In this document: one piece after another, positions 1 to 12,128 of the stretch
Position numbering within the stretch: the stretch's first letter is position 1
How the letters are laid out: every line of letters starts with the position of its first letter
Assembly: GCA_037102815.1 (NCBI GenBank)
Contig: BTPP01000009.1
Coordinates: 434,001 to 498,000 of the forward strand
Length of the DNA: 64,000 bases
Source: Neurospora intermedia
Taxonomy: Eukaryota; Ascomycota; Sordariomycetes; Sordariales; Sordariaceae
Reading direction: 5' to 3'
Notes under the pieces: generated by a model
Databases searched by the model: none
The model's input: only the letters and a program-made list of their open reading frames with translations
Told to the model about the DNA's origin: nothing
Made by a program: the position numbers and the translations under genes

Positions 1-1137
1 ATATCGAAACCCCAGATTAGGGGAGCTCGCTTGCGTGCCCTGTCCCCGTCCTTGGCCTACCGCACAATTCGCCCATAACGGAGACCTGCTCCGCGCATCA
101 CACCAGGATTCTGCGCCAATCCGGTTGATGACACGGTGCTGCCCATGGTAGCCAGGAGCAAGCTTTAAAACTCTCACATAAGGTTGTGGCCTTCCCCGAA
201 AGAGCATCTCCGTCGTGAGGGTCAAGATTTTGCGGGAGTGGCCCCAGGGGAAAACGGGCGCCATGGATGATGTGAGATATGGCCGTATAAACCCTTTCTC
301 CTTCCTATTCGACGGTAGTATCAGTTACCAATCACGTAAAACCAGCGTCACATTCAACATTCTTGGGATATTCTGGACTTGGAGAAGGGGGGAAAAGAAA
401 AAAAGAAGTGGAAATTGCTATACACCAGATCCTTTACCGGTTCGGGCCTCGGTCCAGCCCACCGGTCGCCCAACAGGTCGGACGTCGTCTTACCTTTCCC
501 GTCCTTCCCGTCTCACACATCCTGCTTGTCTCCGTCTCTTTTTCTGGGTTCTGGTTTCTGACTCGAGTCCAACCTTTTCTCGACTTCACATGCCAACAAC
601 CTTTATGTTTCTTTCCGCTTCTCGTCTAAATTACCCTCTGCAGCAGCTTGGGGTACTATCACGAATAAGCAAGTCTCCTCTCCACTGACTCGAGTTACAC
701 AGTACACTACTGCTATTCTTACATACCTACCTACCTATCATTGCGGCGGTTCTCGGTCCGACTTTATCAACTACCGCTGCCACCTTGCTTTGGGCCATTC
801 TTGATCCTTGGCTATCTAGTTGGCTGTTGGTCGCAAACTGGGCTCCACGCCCCTTCTGCAACCAGACCACCGGGACCCGAACCAACGGAACCTTTGACTA
901 TCCCATCCCATCTCGCCTATCCCCATTTTCATCTCTACACTACACTACATACATACAGTATCTCCATCTGATAAACCGACGAACCCGTTTCTTGGCGTAA
1001 CCCACAGGGGGGGATCAGGGAAAGGGAAGAAAGAAACAAGGGGTTCATGCCGGTAGATGAACTCTCACAGGTACCGACATCATCAGTTAACTGTATGAGT
1101 ACAGCTTCATCCACACGGAGAAGACAGCAATAACCTC
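1..1137. other. Gene-free stretch upstream of the PTH11-like gene
   Basis: No supported gene. The sequence is C/T-rich on the + strand with tacctaccta-type simple repeats near 722-738 and 948-962. Small open frames here start at non-ATG codons or lack any recognisable family. It most likely holds the promoter and 5' leader of the receptor gene that starts at 1138. Confidence 0.6.
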
Positions 1138-2399
1138 ATGGCCTCAACAGTAGGAGCAGCCGCTTCCTCCTCTTTTGTCGAAGCGGCTGCTCACCATGCT
1201 GTTAACGCCATTCATCTGGAGGGAAGGGCCAATGTCACTGTGACGACAATTCCAGATCACAGGTCGAGGGTGGCCCTAGTGAACTTTAGTTGCTGGTTCC
1301 TCACTGCTTTCGCCACCTTGTTTTTGGGGTTGCGCATCTACTGCAAGAGATACCGAGGACGTGGATTGTGGTGGGATGATTATGTTTTGATTCTATCATG
1401 GGTATGTCTTCCATGTCTTTCCTGGCAACCTACCTAACCACGGTCCCAAACCTAGCATCCATCCATCCATTCATTCCCCTTCCTTTAACGTTCCCTCTAC
1501 CTTTCCCCCCAGCAAAACCCACTGAAATTCCCTAAAAATGCCAGAAAAAAACAAACGAAAAACTAACAAACCCACAGATCTCCCTAACCACCTCCTCCGC
1601 CCTGATCTCCTACTCCACCACCCTCGGCTTCGGCCTCCCCACCTCCCTCTTCAACCCCACCAACTCCATCCCCTTTCTCAACCACTACCTCCTCATCACC
1701 AACTTCGCCGGCACCTTCTCCATCCTCGCGGCATTATGGTCCAAGACCTCCTTCGCCATCACCGTCCTGCGCATCGCCCAAGACGACTGGATCCGCTTTC
1801 TCATCATCTTCATCATGATCTCCGTCAATTTATCTCTCGGCGTCGCCGTCGGCTTGACATGGGGCCAATGCGACCCTATCCCCAAAATCTGGCAACCTTT
1901 TTTGCCCGGGACATGCATCGACAAGTCCATCCAGATCCACTACAACATTTTCACTGCTGTGTATTCAGGCACCATGGACATTGTGCTTGCCATCTTACCA
2001 TGGAAGATCATTTGGATCTTGACGATGAATAAACCGGAGAAGGTGGGGATAACGGTGGCCATGTCCATGGGTGTTTTCGCAGGGGTAGCGTCGATTATTA
2101 AAGCGAGCGAGTTGCCGACCATTGGAAATTCGAATTTCACGTTTGCGAGTACGAATTTGGTGATTTGGGGGATTGCCGAGTCGGCGATTACGGTTGTGGC
2201 GGCGAGTATTCCGATACTGAGGGCGTTGTTGAAGGAAGCAAGAGAAAGGGGAGGATCAAGAGTGCCGCCGCCGCCGCCGCCGGCAGAGTTTTATAATTTG
2301 TCGAGTTTGGAGAGTGGGAATGGGAATGGGAATCAGCATGAAGAAGGGCAGCAGGAGGAGGGGGGGAGTGGGAATACGGAAGGGATGCAGGAGACGAAC

Positions 2400-2430
<31 letters not shown>

Positions 2431-2987
2431 AAGGGACGGGAGGGACGGGGGGAACAGGGAGTATGACTGTTACGGGGAGTGATAAGACGGGAAGGAGTAG
2501 TAAGAAGAGGGGATTGTTTGGGAGTTTGAGTACAAGTTTGACGAGGGGGAGTAAAGGGAGTAGTAAGTCTACGAGCAGAAGTAGTAGTGATGGAAGGAGA
2601 GATGGGCAGGAGGCTGGAAATGGACATGGTGATGGGAGGCCGCCGGCGGAGGTGAGGAGGTTGAGTAGGTTGAGCAGAGAGTTGAGCGTGGAGACTGCGG
2701 AAGGGTTATCACAAGGGGATAGTGATGACACGGTGGTCGATCAACCGAGTGTCAATGGTGGAAACCATGGTGGTGGTGGTGTTGGGACGGGACATGCAGT
2801 TATGGACCCGCCACCGACGGGAAGGAGTGTAAACGGACGGGACATGGAGGTTACAATCGCGTATGATCAGGATCAGACGTCACCAACCCGGGATTCGCAT
2901 ACGCGGAGAATGTCGGAATGGCTTGCCTACCAGACCTATATCCAGGGGAGCGACGCTGACTTGGCACATGTTCATGCTATTGTATGA
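1138..2987 (+). CDS. PTH11-like seven-helix receptor (fungal rhodopsin-domain protein), 557 aa
   Basis: Two exons, 1138-1401 and 1578-2987, joined at a GTATGT...CACAG intron; the Trp codon of ILSW runs directly into ISLTTSSALI. The N-terminal half has about seven hydrophobic helices, beginning with ALVNFSCWFLTAFATLFLGL, followed by the RGLWWDDYVLILSW stretch typical of the fungal rhodopsin-like domain of PTH11-type receptors. Later landmarks are a short Cys-bearing loop (WGQCDPIPKIWQPFLPGTC) and the final helices ending near the ILRALLKEARER segment. The rest is a roughly 250-residue cytoplasmic tail of low complexity: Pro run, Gly/Asn, a run of ten Thr encoded by ACG repeats, then Ser/Arg-rich. 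Known members sense surface or nutrient cues; the ligand here is unknown. No CFEM domain is visible before the first helix. Family call firm, function inferred. Confidence 0.88.
2263..2438 (+). repeat. Trinucleotide repeats inside the receptor tail
   Basis: Two in-frame triplet tracts sit in the coding tail: a GCC/GCCG run at about 2263-2282 encoding a Pro stretch, and an ACG run at about 2398-2430 encoding consecutive Thr. Both keep the frame whatever their copy number, so length polymorphism would change tail length only. Confidence 0.8.
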
Positions 2988-3440
2988 CACAACCATGGGG
3001 TGACGATGATGATGAGAATGGGATCAGGAAGTCGATGGGAAGCAAGGAGGCAAAATGTATCAACAAAAAAAAAAGGTGGTTGTCTGTTGTTACAGCTTGG
3101 TGTTTGGGGTGTTTGACAATCTGTGTTGCATGTATATTCAAAAGGATACCCGGTGTGATAATTCACCACGTTTTCTTTTATTATTATCGTCCTACCATTA
3201 TGATACCAATACCTAATTTTCCAATGACACTCCTTCAAATGATGTGATATGGATTCCCCCTCGTCCTTATGTTCATGTGACCAATCTGGAGGACGGACTC
3301 GCTGCTTCCCTACCTACCATGTGTGTCTCTCTCTTTATTACATCCACCTAGCTGTCCAAACACAATCTCAACGGACATCTAGACTATCGTCCCTTCTCCC
3401 GCATCCAAACAAGCAGGCAAAACATACCTACCTAAGAAGT
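2988..3440. other. Convergent intergenic region
   Basis: No gene seen between the ends of the receptor (+) and laccase (-) genes. It should contain both 3' untranslated regions; an A10 tract lies near 3065. Confidence 0.6.
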
Positions 3441-5840
3441 TTAGACCCCCGACTCCTCCTTCTGATAATCCACCACCTTCCCCAGATCCGCCTTCCACTC
3501 CTCACAACCCCCCTCCAACCGCTTCATCCTCTCGCCCGCCAACATGTTCTGCACCATCCCCTGCCCATCATCAATCACCATCTGCAGCGCCAACCCCGCG
3601 CTCGCATGCCACGCAATATGGCAATGCACCAACCACACCCCCGGATTATCCGGCTTGAACGCCACCGCCACGTATCCACCCGCGGGCGCCATGATGGTAT
3701 CTCTTCTCGGCGGATTCTCATAGTTCCACGTATCCATCGACGTAGCCGGATCGAAAGGCTGTTCGCTTTGGGCTAGCAAGACGACGTCCGAGCCGTGCCA
3801 GTGCATAGGGTGGGCGAGCAGAGGGATCACGTCCGGGTCGAGGTCGGACTGGTTTGTGGAAGGGAGGAGGGACCCGTCGATGACCATGTGGATAAAGTCG
3901 GTCGGCTTGGACGAGTACGGAAGGCGAATGACGTTGTCGTTCTCGGCTTGGCCGATGTTGGTGAAGTCGAGGAGGGAGGGGGTGCTGAAGTTGGCGAATA
4001 GGGGGTTGTGGAAGCTGACGCCGCCTTGTTTCTCGACGAGAGGGTCGAGGCGGAGAAGCCAGTGGGTGTAATTGCCGTAGGGCACGTCGTCTTCGGTCTG
4101 GTGGGAGGGGTAGAAGGTGGACAAGGTGAGGTTGTTGAGGGGGGTGGTGGAGATGGACCAGGGGACGACGGGCCGGAGAGAGGTTTGCTCGGAGATGCGA
4201 GCGCAGGAGAAGTCGGTGATGGTGTTGGCGGTGGAGTCGGGAAGGGACAAGTAGGTGGCGGAGGAGTGGCCGTAGTGCAGGATGCCGGTGCGGGGGTCGA
4301 GGGGGTCCTCGTTGGTGCTGTCGGTGCTGTTGAAGAGACCGTTGCGGAAGGTGTTGCAGCCGTCAGCGGGATGAGTGCGGATCCAGTAGTTACCTGATGG
4401 GGAAGGGTTGTCAAGGCCGTGGATGATGATGTCGTATCGTTGACCTGTAGTTGTTTGTCAGTCTATCACTGATCAGGGACAAGGAAAAAAGAGAGAATAA
4501 TAAAGATGGCCGACAAACCAATAGCGACAAGCAGCGAGTCAACAATCTTTGGCTCGACAGGCACCAGATCATTGGCAATAATCTCGATCGAGTGTCCGTC
4601 CACAGAAAAGATGAACGATGTTCCTGCGGCTCCGTTGATCAATCGCATACGGACCCTCTGCCCCGGAAGGATCTCAGTGATGGGGTATAACGATTGAATG
4701 TCTTCGCCATTGTACGCAGCCGCGGCTTCTTTGCTTCTGCCAATACCATTCACGAGGATATTGTCTGCCTTGGATCCACGGACCACCGGATCCTTCTCGT
4801 TGTCAAACTCTTCCTCTGCCTTCCTGTACACCCAGTCCGACATGAAGTGTGGCGTCGGGAGGGAAACGTCGTAGGGAGCACTGGCTGGACCGTGGACTAC
4901 GATGGGTCCAAGGACGCCATCGGCATACTGATGGTAATATGTTAGCTCCAACAGATTATAAATTTCTGAACTATCAAAGCGCTCGCTCACCTGCAAGATG
5001 TAATGGCTGTGATACCAGGTTGTCCCATACTGCAGCATGGTAAAGTTGTAGGTCCACGTGGAACCCCTGGCGATAGGACACTGCGTCAGGGCCACGCCGT
5101 CTTGGTCATTGTTGTAGAACTGACGAAGACCGTGCCAGTGAATGACGCTGCCTTCGTCGTCGAGGTTGTTGGTTACATGGACGATGACCGTGTCGCCCCA
5201 GCAGGCTTCGACCGTGGCTCCGGGATACGTGCCGTTCATGAGACGGGCCTCTCGAGGGGTACCATCGGGGGCAATAGTCTGCTTGGAAATGTCCAGGTGA
5301 TACTAGATTGACTTATCAGACGAAAAATCCTACATGTTGTGGGTAAGGACATACGTACATGTCTCTGAATTCCAATAGGAACAAAGTTGTCATCTATTTA
5401 GGCACACGACCGAACGGTCGCCATGTCAGTATAAACCGATACAAAGGAGTAAGTAACATGAAGAACAGAATATGAAAGCGGCGAGCGCACGTACAGTTCG
5501 TTGTGACGGTGTATCCCTTAGGATGTGACTCGCCCTCTTGAGCTTGAAGTTGCCTCAACCAGCACCATCTTGAATCGGCCCCGTCGTTGCAGGCTTCCCA
5601 TTCCTTCGACTTTAGGTCGGGATAATGGCAGTAAAAGCCCTCGGAGGCACCTTCGGGATGAAAGCTGACATGGTCGCTTAGCCCCTTGCTTTTGAGGTCA
5701 TGCTCTGTGTACAGACGAGGCGCGAGTAAGTCTGAGTTGCCAGCGCTGTACGACTGACCAAAACCGAGAGTCAAGGCAGGTTTACAGAGGACAAGAACAG
5801 AGAAAAGAGCTTGGATTAGGTTTAGGCGGTACGCCGCCAT
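3441..5840 (-). CDS. Secreted laccase (ascomycete-type multicopper oxidase), 701 aa
   Basis: Five exons: 5840-5495, 5393-5359, 5302-4991, 4927-4519, 4444-3441. The start at 5840 gives a signal peptide (MAAYRLNLIQALFSVLVLC). Laccases oxidise phenols and reduce O2 to water outside the cell. All four copper motifs are present: HWHG at 182-185, HSH at 225-227, HPMHWHGS at 579-586, and HCHIAWHASAGL from 641, with Leu652 at the axial position ten residues after Cys642. The pre-cupredoxin segment with a CN...R.CW pattern is typical of asco-laccases, and the chain ends in ESGV, close to the DSG(L/I/V) C-terminal plug of that group. Odd: the third copper motif reads HWHGS instead of the usual HLHGH, though its three copper-binding His are kept. 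A GMC oxidoreductase lies upstream on the same strand. Confidence 0.93.
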
Positions 5841-6788
5841 GCTGATTGGCTTTTGGGTATCGTGACCTATTGACAACTGAAGTGCAGAAAGCTGAGATAA
5901 TAGGGAGACGGGGTGGTTGGAAAAGCATGAAGATCGGAACGTAGAAGAGAAAAAGGTGAAGAAGAATGAGGGAAGGGCGGACCACCAAGACGAGCTCTTA
6001 TACCCAAGTCACGCCAGTCTGTTTATACAGAGACGCTTACCAAGACATCGTCTCTTTACACAAGAAGTGTTGCCTAAACGATGTCGAAACCTGCTTCTCG
6101 TGAATGTCAGTTCCAGTCCAAGTCTGTAAGGTGCATAATGTTGGAGACGGATCCTGCAGGAAAGGAGGAGGAAAAGGCGAAGGTGAGCAAGAATTGGCAG
6201 CATTCGGATTGCCTTTCCCCTCCGTATCCCCTCACTGGAAGTCCATGGAATCTCGGTATGGCTGACATATACCCCTTTTTCCTTGCTTCTGTTTGTCGTC
6301 TCCTCCGAGGTTACTCCCATCTCCATGTGCAAATGCAGTTCCGTCCAACATCACCAGCTCAAGACCCAAGCAGTCACATCGTCGGACGGCGTGCTTTGAC
6401 AGCCCGAGGCTCTCTTGATCGCTGAAGCAAGTCAAACCTGCGTGAAATGCGCTCATGCGTCGCCTGCATGTGCAGACATGCTTTCAACACCAATTCTAGG
6501 CATCCACTCCCCGACCTCAACCCTCCTCGCTTCCGTTGTTGAATCAACCCTAGGCACCTGGCAGCCTTAAAGCATTGCGAGAACAAAACGGGAGCGATTG
6601 ACTGAATTGGATGCTCGCCAGGAAGAAACGAAAGGAGGGGGAGAGTTCCACTGCGATGGAATGCAGAAAGTAAATGTCGTTTGCAGGTGGTAAGTAATCT
6701 CTGGCACGGCACCCACACTCAACAACTCAACACCAACACCCTCAACCTAAACCCTCACACCACTCCTCAACCATATCCCCCTTCCCAT
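5841..6788. other. Intergenic region upstream of the laccase
   Basis: No gene supported. It holds the laccase promoter and the 3' end of the GMC oxidoreductase transcript. The open frames here have no family features or credible codon use. Confidence 0.6.
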
Positions 6789-8723
6789 TTACTTCCCACC
6801 CCCCACAGAGGTATCCATCCCCCTCGCCGCCTCCAACACATCCCCCGCCGCCTTCACACTAATCATCATGGTCGGCACACTCGGGAAAAACCCCGGCACA
6901 TTCGGAAACGCACTCGCATCCACAACCCTCAACCCCTCCGTCCCTCTCACGCGGAACTTACTATCCAACACCGCCATTTTATCCCCCTCAGCACCAATCT
7001 GGCAACTCGACGTCGCATGATGCGAATACGCCTGCGTCTTGAAATACTCTGCCTGTTTTCCATCCGAACATGTTGTTGTTCCATTATTCTTCTTTTCAGC
7101 CGACGACGACGGACAAGGATGCAGTTCCTCAAAAGGCAAGACCGTTTCCCCAGCCGCCTGCCAACTTTCTCTCAGGATATTCGCCGCGCTCACAAGTTCA
7201 GCTAGATCCTCATTACCACCATGTTCAAAGAACCGAAAGTTGATTTCGGGCTTATCCTGCGGATCGGCAGAGAGTAACCTGACGCTCCCGTCTTGCGAGC
7301 GGGGTTTGATATGTACCATTGCACAAGAATATTGATTGGGGCCGTAGTAGGTGGGAAACCCCGGCCAGAACCCTTCAAAGGAGAAAGCACCGCACCATGC
7401 AAAGATGTTGCGTTTGGGAGTGGGCGCGTTGGGGGTCCGGAACAAAATGGTGATGAGACCGCTTTGGATGGGGACTTTGCCTAATGCCAAGAGGGAACCT
7501 TCGTAGTTATCGGTTAGGCGCTCGCCTACACCTGGCAGATCGACGAGCACGGGGATGCCGAATTTGGAAAGCTCGGTGGCGGGACCGATGCCGGAGAGTT
7601 TGAGCAGTTGAGGCGTGTTGAAGACGCCGCCGGAGACAATGACTTCGCGTCTGGCAAAGTATTGGGTCTTGGGCGCGGTGGTGCCGGGAACGTGTTTAGG
7701 GTCGGCGCGGTAGAGGGAGGGGCCTGTCATTACTTCGACGCCGATGGCGCGGGGCTTGGGTCCGGTGGTGTTGAAGAGGACTTTGGTGGCGAGGGTGTTC
7801 AGTTTCACGGTTAGAGGATACTTGGCGGGGTCGGCGAGGGTGGCGCGGATGTAGTTGTTGGGACTGTAGCGCTTGCCGGTCTTGTCGGCGTGGCTGGCCA
7901 GGTTGAAGAAGGAGGACATGGTGTCGCGATTGGGGAAGTCGCCGAGGATGTCGGTGTTGGCGAGGTCGGCTACGCGGGAAGGGTCTTGGCCGATGAGTTC
8001 GGCGAGCCGCTTCATGATTTTGACGGCGGGAGTGCTGTCGTTTTTAGCCCAGGAGGGGTCAGAGTTGGAGATTGCAAGCCAACCTACCGTTGCCCTTTGT
8101 CAGTTCCCATCTCATTATACGAAAGACTGTCAGAAAGAAAACTCACCATCATGTCCATGCGAAGGATCGTCAGCACTCGCATACTCATTCCTCTCAATCT
8201 TCTTCAGATACTCCCTCATCTTCCCCGCCTCCCAACTCGTATCTCCCGTCAGATTCACAATCCGATTCCAATCATCATCTTCCGGCAAGCTCGCCACGCC
8301 GGCATTATGCATCGCGCACCCGCCCAAGACCGCAGCACGCGGGTACTGAATGCCCAACAGTTTGGCCCCCTCAGGCGGATCCAACCCGACGTAAAACGTC
8401 CCGTCACCCGTGTCCCAGGTGGTATGCTTGAATTTCAAGTCCCGCGCCGGGTCATCCGAGTGCTTGACCCAAAAGTCCCAGCGCGTAGTTTCGTCGTTGG
8501 CGGCCTCGTTGAAGTTCTGGATGTCGGCGTAGGTCGGGTTATCCCCTTGGTCAGTGCCGGCTTCGATTAGCAGGGTGGAGTAGCCGGCGCGAGCGAGCTC
8601 GGCGGAAAGGGGACCCCCGCCCGGACCGGAACCCACGACTATGTAGTCATAGGTGATAGTGGGGTCCGCATCCGCGGCGGCTGCTAGAGCAAGGGCGAGG
8701 AGGGAGAGAAAGAAGAACTTCAT
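6789..8723 (-). CDS. Secreted GMC family FAD oxidoreductase (AA3-like), 623 aa
   Basis: Two exons, 8723-8147 and 8083-6789. The acceptor at 8084/8083 joins HDG to WLAISNSDPS; the nearer AG at 8092 would give a stop. The Met at 8723 begins a signal peptide (MKFFFLSLLALALAAAADA). The FAD dinucleotide fold is complete: YDYIVVGSGPGGG at 25-37 and Glu54 closing the second strand. A GGCAMHNAG segment matches the flavin-attachment region, and SHHATSSCQIG (His547/548) carries the expected active-site His. The second catalytic His/Asn expected in the last motif is not obvious in FPNVPGFFPSVP. The fold resembles the flavodehydrogenase part of cellobiose dehydrogenase and aryl-alcohol oxidase-like enzymes, but no haem or cellulose-binding module is present. 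The substrate (alcohol or sugar) cannot be told from sequence. Confidence 0.88.
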
Positions 8724-9693
8724 ATGGCAGGAAGATGAGGACAGCGGTGAGAGGAAAGAGAAGAGTGTGCGAGACGCCAAGGGTCCGCGGAGGATGAAGG
8801 TGAGGATGGGACAAAATCGCCAGAAGTTGGTTGAAGGGGAACATTAATAGATGAAGCTCAACAATGAGCGTCTGCTTGATTGGATCTAGACGAATACTAC
8901 CTTGTCAAGCGCAACACAGGCCTCATGGCAGCGGGTAAATCGCATGGCCTGGTTCCGTTATAGTGAGAGGGGTTCAGGCCTGGTAATTTGTTTCCGAGAT
9001 TGATTGCAATCACTGTCCATTCGCCTCCCGGGTGTCCATCAGTGTATGGCTAAAGCAGTGTGGTTTGACCCATGGCCGGCCGTTTCTCCCCATTGTACAC
9101 ATCAACTTTCTTGAGGTTTCGCCATGCATCAGTCAATTGACCGATTGACGACCAATGAAACCTTGTTCGGATAATCGAAAGCATCTTATGCCAGTCTTTG
9201 CATTGCAAAGAGTAATCGTCACCGATGGTAAGCTTAGAAATGGCTCCATAATACGTCGCTTGAGAATGTTGGAAGGAGGGGAAGTAGCAGTCAATGCGAG
9301 CCAAGATTGAGATGTGACGCCGCATGGCACGGGAAGGGAAGTCCGACGAGCTCGTAACGGCATGCAGTTGGTTCCTGGTTAAAACGGGTCCGCAATTGTT
9401 CCGTGTGCCGAGAGTGCAAGATGTAAAGCCGAATGTTGTTCTACCTGGGCCAGGCCTCGATGTTACTCAGCCGTGAAAGCGAGCGCTTGACGTGCCTTTG
9501 AAGTGACGATAGCAACAGGACCACGGCCATGAATATCCCCTCCCCACCGCTCTTCTTCCTTGTTGTGGAGGATAGATGGTCATGACAGGTTCGTGCTCCA
9601 AAGCCCGAGAAGCTTGCGTTGCGGCCAGCGGACCCGAGTTGATGACGGTACCAAGACCCCAACTACGGGATTCCCCCTTTTGTGAACGCAAGA
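8724..9693. other. Intergenic region between GMC oxidoreductase and GatB
   Basis: About 970 bases with no supported gene. Short open frames on both strands overlap each other and have no recognisable domain. It contains the GMC promoter and the GatB 3' end. Confidence 0.55.
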
Positions 9694-11622
9694 TTACTCC
9701 CCCTTCTCCAGCTCAGGCAAATAAACCTCTTCAATCCTCCTTCTCAACACCCTCTCCGCCCCAGCAGCCTCCACCCTCCCCTCCGGCCCCCCTCTCATCA
9801 TCTTCCCCACCAGATACATCAGCTTTCCCTGGGGATACGCCTTCATCTTCCCTTGCTTCCACCTCAGAAACTCTCCCAACACCTTGTCCTCACCTTGGAT
9901 AACCTCATCCGCGAGTTTTGCGTATTCCTCCTCTGGCAGCTCCTTGAACCACAGGCCGTGGGTGTCAATGTAGTTGGTTATTCCGCCTTCGGGGATCTCG
10001 CCGCGGTAGACGGCCCAGAGGAGGTCCTTGGCGACTTTGGCAGTGATGGTGCGGGAGTAGAGTTGGTGGAGGATGGCGGCTAGGGAGGAGGAAGGAATGA
10101 GGGGTGATTCGCCGAGGGGTGTCATGGCTAGGCCTTCGAGGACATCTGTATCTGAAGAGGTGGAGGAAGAAGCGGTATCGGTGAGCTTGCCGAGTTCGTG
10201 GAGACACCAGTTCGCAGCCAGGGTCGCGTGTTCCGCGCCTTCTGGAACGGCTTGCCCATCGGCGACGAGGCGTTCCTCAAGGGAGTCAAGCACATTGTAA
10301 AAGTACTGAATCCTAGCTCCACCATCAAGCAACATCAACGACAAGGCATCCTTGGCGCTGAGGTTATACCTCTCCATCAACTGATCCGCTTCCTGGTCGG
10401 GTAACACCCCCATCGTCTCCCTCAACCTTGCCACCAGATCCTCTCCGATCACCACCGGCCCAAGGTCCGGATCAGGCATATACCGATAATCCACCTCGCC
10501 TTCCTTCCCTCTCAGTCTTCTCGTCTCCGTGCTTCCCAGACTCCACCCTCTCGTCTCCCCCTTCACCTCCCCACCTTCCTCCAGTAGCTTAATCTGCCTA
10601 TCCCTCTCAGCAATAATCGCGTCCTCGACCGCCTTGAAACTACTCAGATTCTTGATCTCCGTCCTCGTGCCCAACTTCCCACTGGGGTCATCCGTCCTCC
10701 TAACCGAAACATTCACATCAGCCCTTAGTCCGCCCTCCTCCAGCCCGCTCACACACGCATCCACACTCGCCAAAACCATCTGCACCTTTCTCACCAACGC
10801 CGCCGCCGTAGCGGGGTGATGCATTTCAGGAAGGGTGATAATCTCAATCAACGGAACGCCGACGCGATTGAAATCCAACCACTGCACATCGCCCGGTTGC
10901 GCCGTAGTCTTGGCCGTGTCCTGCTCCATCTGCACCTGTTTGATCCCAATCTTTATCTCTTCCCCATCCTCGGCAGCAATCCCGTCCCTAGCGTAGAGCG
11001 TAATGAACCCATCTTTGGCAAACGGCTCGTAAAACTGCGTGATCTGGTACCCGCTCGGCTGGTCCCAGTGGAAGTAGTGTTTCCTGTCGAACCGACTGAC
11101 GGGCTGGATGGAGCAGTTGAGAGCCAAAGCGGCGCGGACGGCGGGGATCAGGGTGGCGGGCTGGAAAAGCGGTTGGGAGCCGGGGAGGGCGAGGTCAAAG
11201 GGGGCGACGTGGGTGTTGGGCGGGTCGTTGAAGGACGTGGTTGCGGGAGAAAAAAGCTTGTGGGCGGCGTTGAGTTGGGCGTGGATCTCGATGCCGACGG
11301 TGAGTTCCCAGCCGGGGACTGTTTGGTTATCGCTGCTCTTTTTCTTCTTGTGGCCCGACTTTTTGAGGGCTTTGGCTTGTTCTTTGAGTTGTTTGCGAAA
11401 AGGAGCGGCGGCGGCGGCGGCGGGAGGGTTCACGGAGCTTTCGGTCGTTAGGTAGCGGGCGTGTTGACGGGGCTGAAGCTGTCGCGAGGGGAGAGGAGCA
11501 CCGCCGAGAGCTACGCGCGTATTCTTGCCGGGAAGTGCGGCACGGGCACGAAGACAGCCGGGAGAGGCGATGTGACCAGTCAGTAGGTATCTACTGAGCT
11601 CGACGGTGGGGATTCGAGGCAT
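9694..11622 (-). CDS. PET112: Mitochondrial glutamyl-tRNA(Gln) amidotransferase subunit B, 642 aa
   Basis: Single exon. The start is placed at the ATG at 11622 (MPRIPTVELSRYLL); the open frame extends a little further upstream but only from a TTG. GatB is the tRNA-binding subunit of the GatCAB/GatFAB complex, which converts misacylated Glu-tRNA(Gln) to Gln-tRNA(Gln) in mitochondria. The first roughly 65 residues are Arg/Leu/Ser-rich without acids, as in a mitochondrial presequence, followed by an Ala run and a Lys-rich linker. The catalytic core starts at WELTVGIEIHAQL, with WLDFNRVGVPLIEI at about 248-261 matching the GatB signature, RADVNVSVR and the YRYMPDPDLGPV segment. A helical tail plus a YqeY-like C-terminal domain follows. 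Housekeeping gene; confident. Confidence 0.95.
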   Translation of the reverse strand: MPRIPTVELSRYLLTGHIASPGCLRARAALPGKNTRVALGGAPLPSRQLQPRQHARYLTTESSVNPPAAAAAAPFRKQLKEQAKALKKSGHKKKKSSDNQTVPGWELTVGIEIHAQLNAAHKLFSPATTSFNDPPNTHVAPFDLALPGSQPLFQPATLIPAVRAALALNCSIQPVSRFDRKHYFHWDQPSGYQITQFYEPFAKDGFITLYARDGIAAEDGEEIKIGIKQVQMEQDTAKTTAQPGDVQWLDFNRVGVPLIEIITLPEMHHPATAAALVRKVQMVLASVDACVSGLEEGGLRADVNVSVRRTDDPSGKLGTRTEIKNLSSFKAVEDAIIAERDRQIKLLEEGGEVKGETRGWSLGSTETRRLRGKEGEVDYRYMPDPDLGPVVIGEDLVARLRETMGVLPDQEADQLMERYNLSAKDALSLMLLDGGARIQYFYNVLDSLEERLVADGQAVPEGAEHATLAANWCLHELGKLTDTASSSTSSDTDVLEGLAMTPLGESPLIPSSSLAAILHQLYSRTITAKVAKDLLWAVYRGEIPEGGITNYIDTHGLWFKELPEEEYAKLADEVIQGEDKVLGEFLRWKQGKMKAYPQGKLMYLVGKMMRGGPEGRVEAAGAERVLRRRIEEVYLPELEKGE

Positions 11623-12128
11623 GATGGGTGGTCTCGGCGTGAGCCGTCGTGTTGTGGCCAAAGGCTGGATGGAGAAAAGAGGAATTGGAAAAGGAATTGG
11701 GATTCGGGGAATTTGGCCCGACGTTGTGCTCCCCCAAGGTGGTCATAGCTCCCTGACCGTTATCGCTATACAGGGGATCTTATCACTTACACGGGACTTG
11801 TCTACTCCAACCCTAACCCCTTGTACTTTTTGGGCAAAGGAACAGAGATGATGGCTAAACACTCGACCATTGATATGCTACTGTATTATAAAGTTGCCAG
11901 AGAGGAGGCTAAAGTAATGCATTTGCAAGTACCGAACTCCAACAGGTCCTAATAAGATGCATCTCTAACCAGCTAGACCAAGCCAGGTACTTCTCCAAAA
12001 GCCCCATGCACCAGTGTTCCTACACAGCACTTCTCCTCAACCGTCACACCCAAAGCATCTCCTTTTTCTTTCCATTATTGAGAAAACTCTCCTTCATTCT
12101 CCTTGCCCCTTTCCCCTTTCATCCCGCC
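11623..12128. other. Intergenic region between GatB and tannase genes
   Basis: About 500 bases holding the GatB promoter and the 3' end of the esterase transcript, which is tandem on the minus strand. No other gene seen. Confidence 0.55.

Noticed and set aside
2256-2731. Two minus-strand frames opposite the receptor tail
   Set aside because: They consist of Arg, Val and Leu runs produced by reading the coding triplet repeats backwards.
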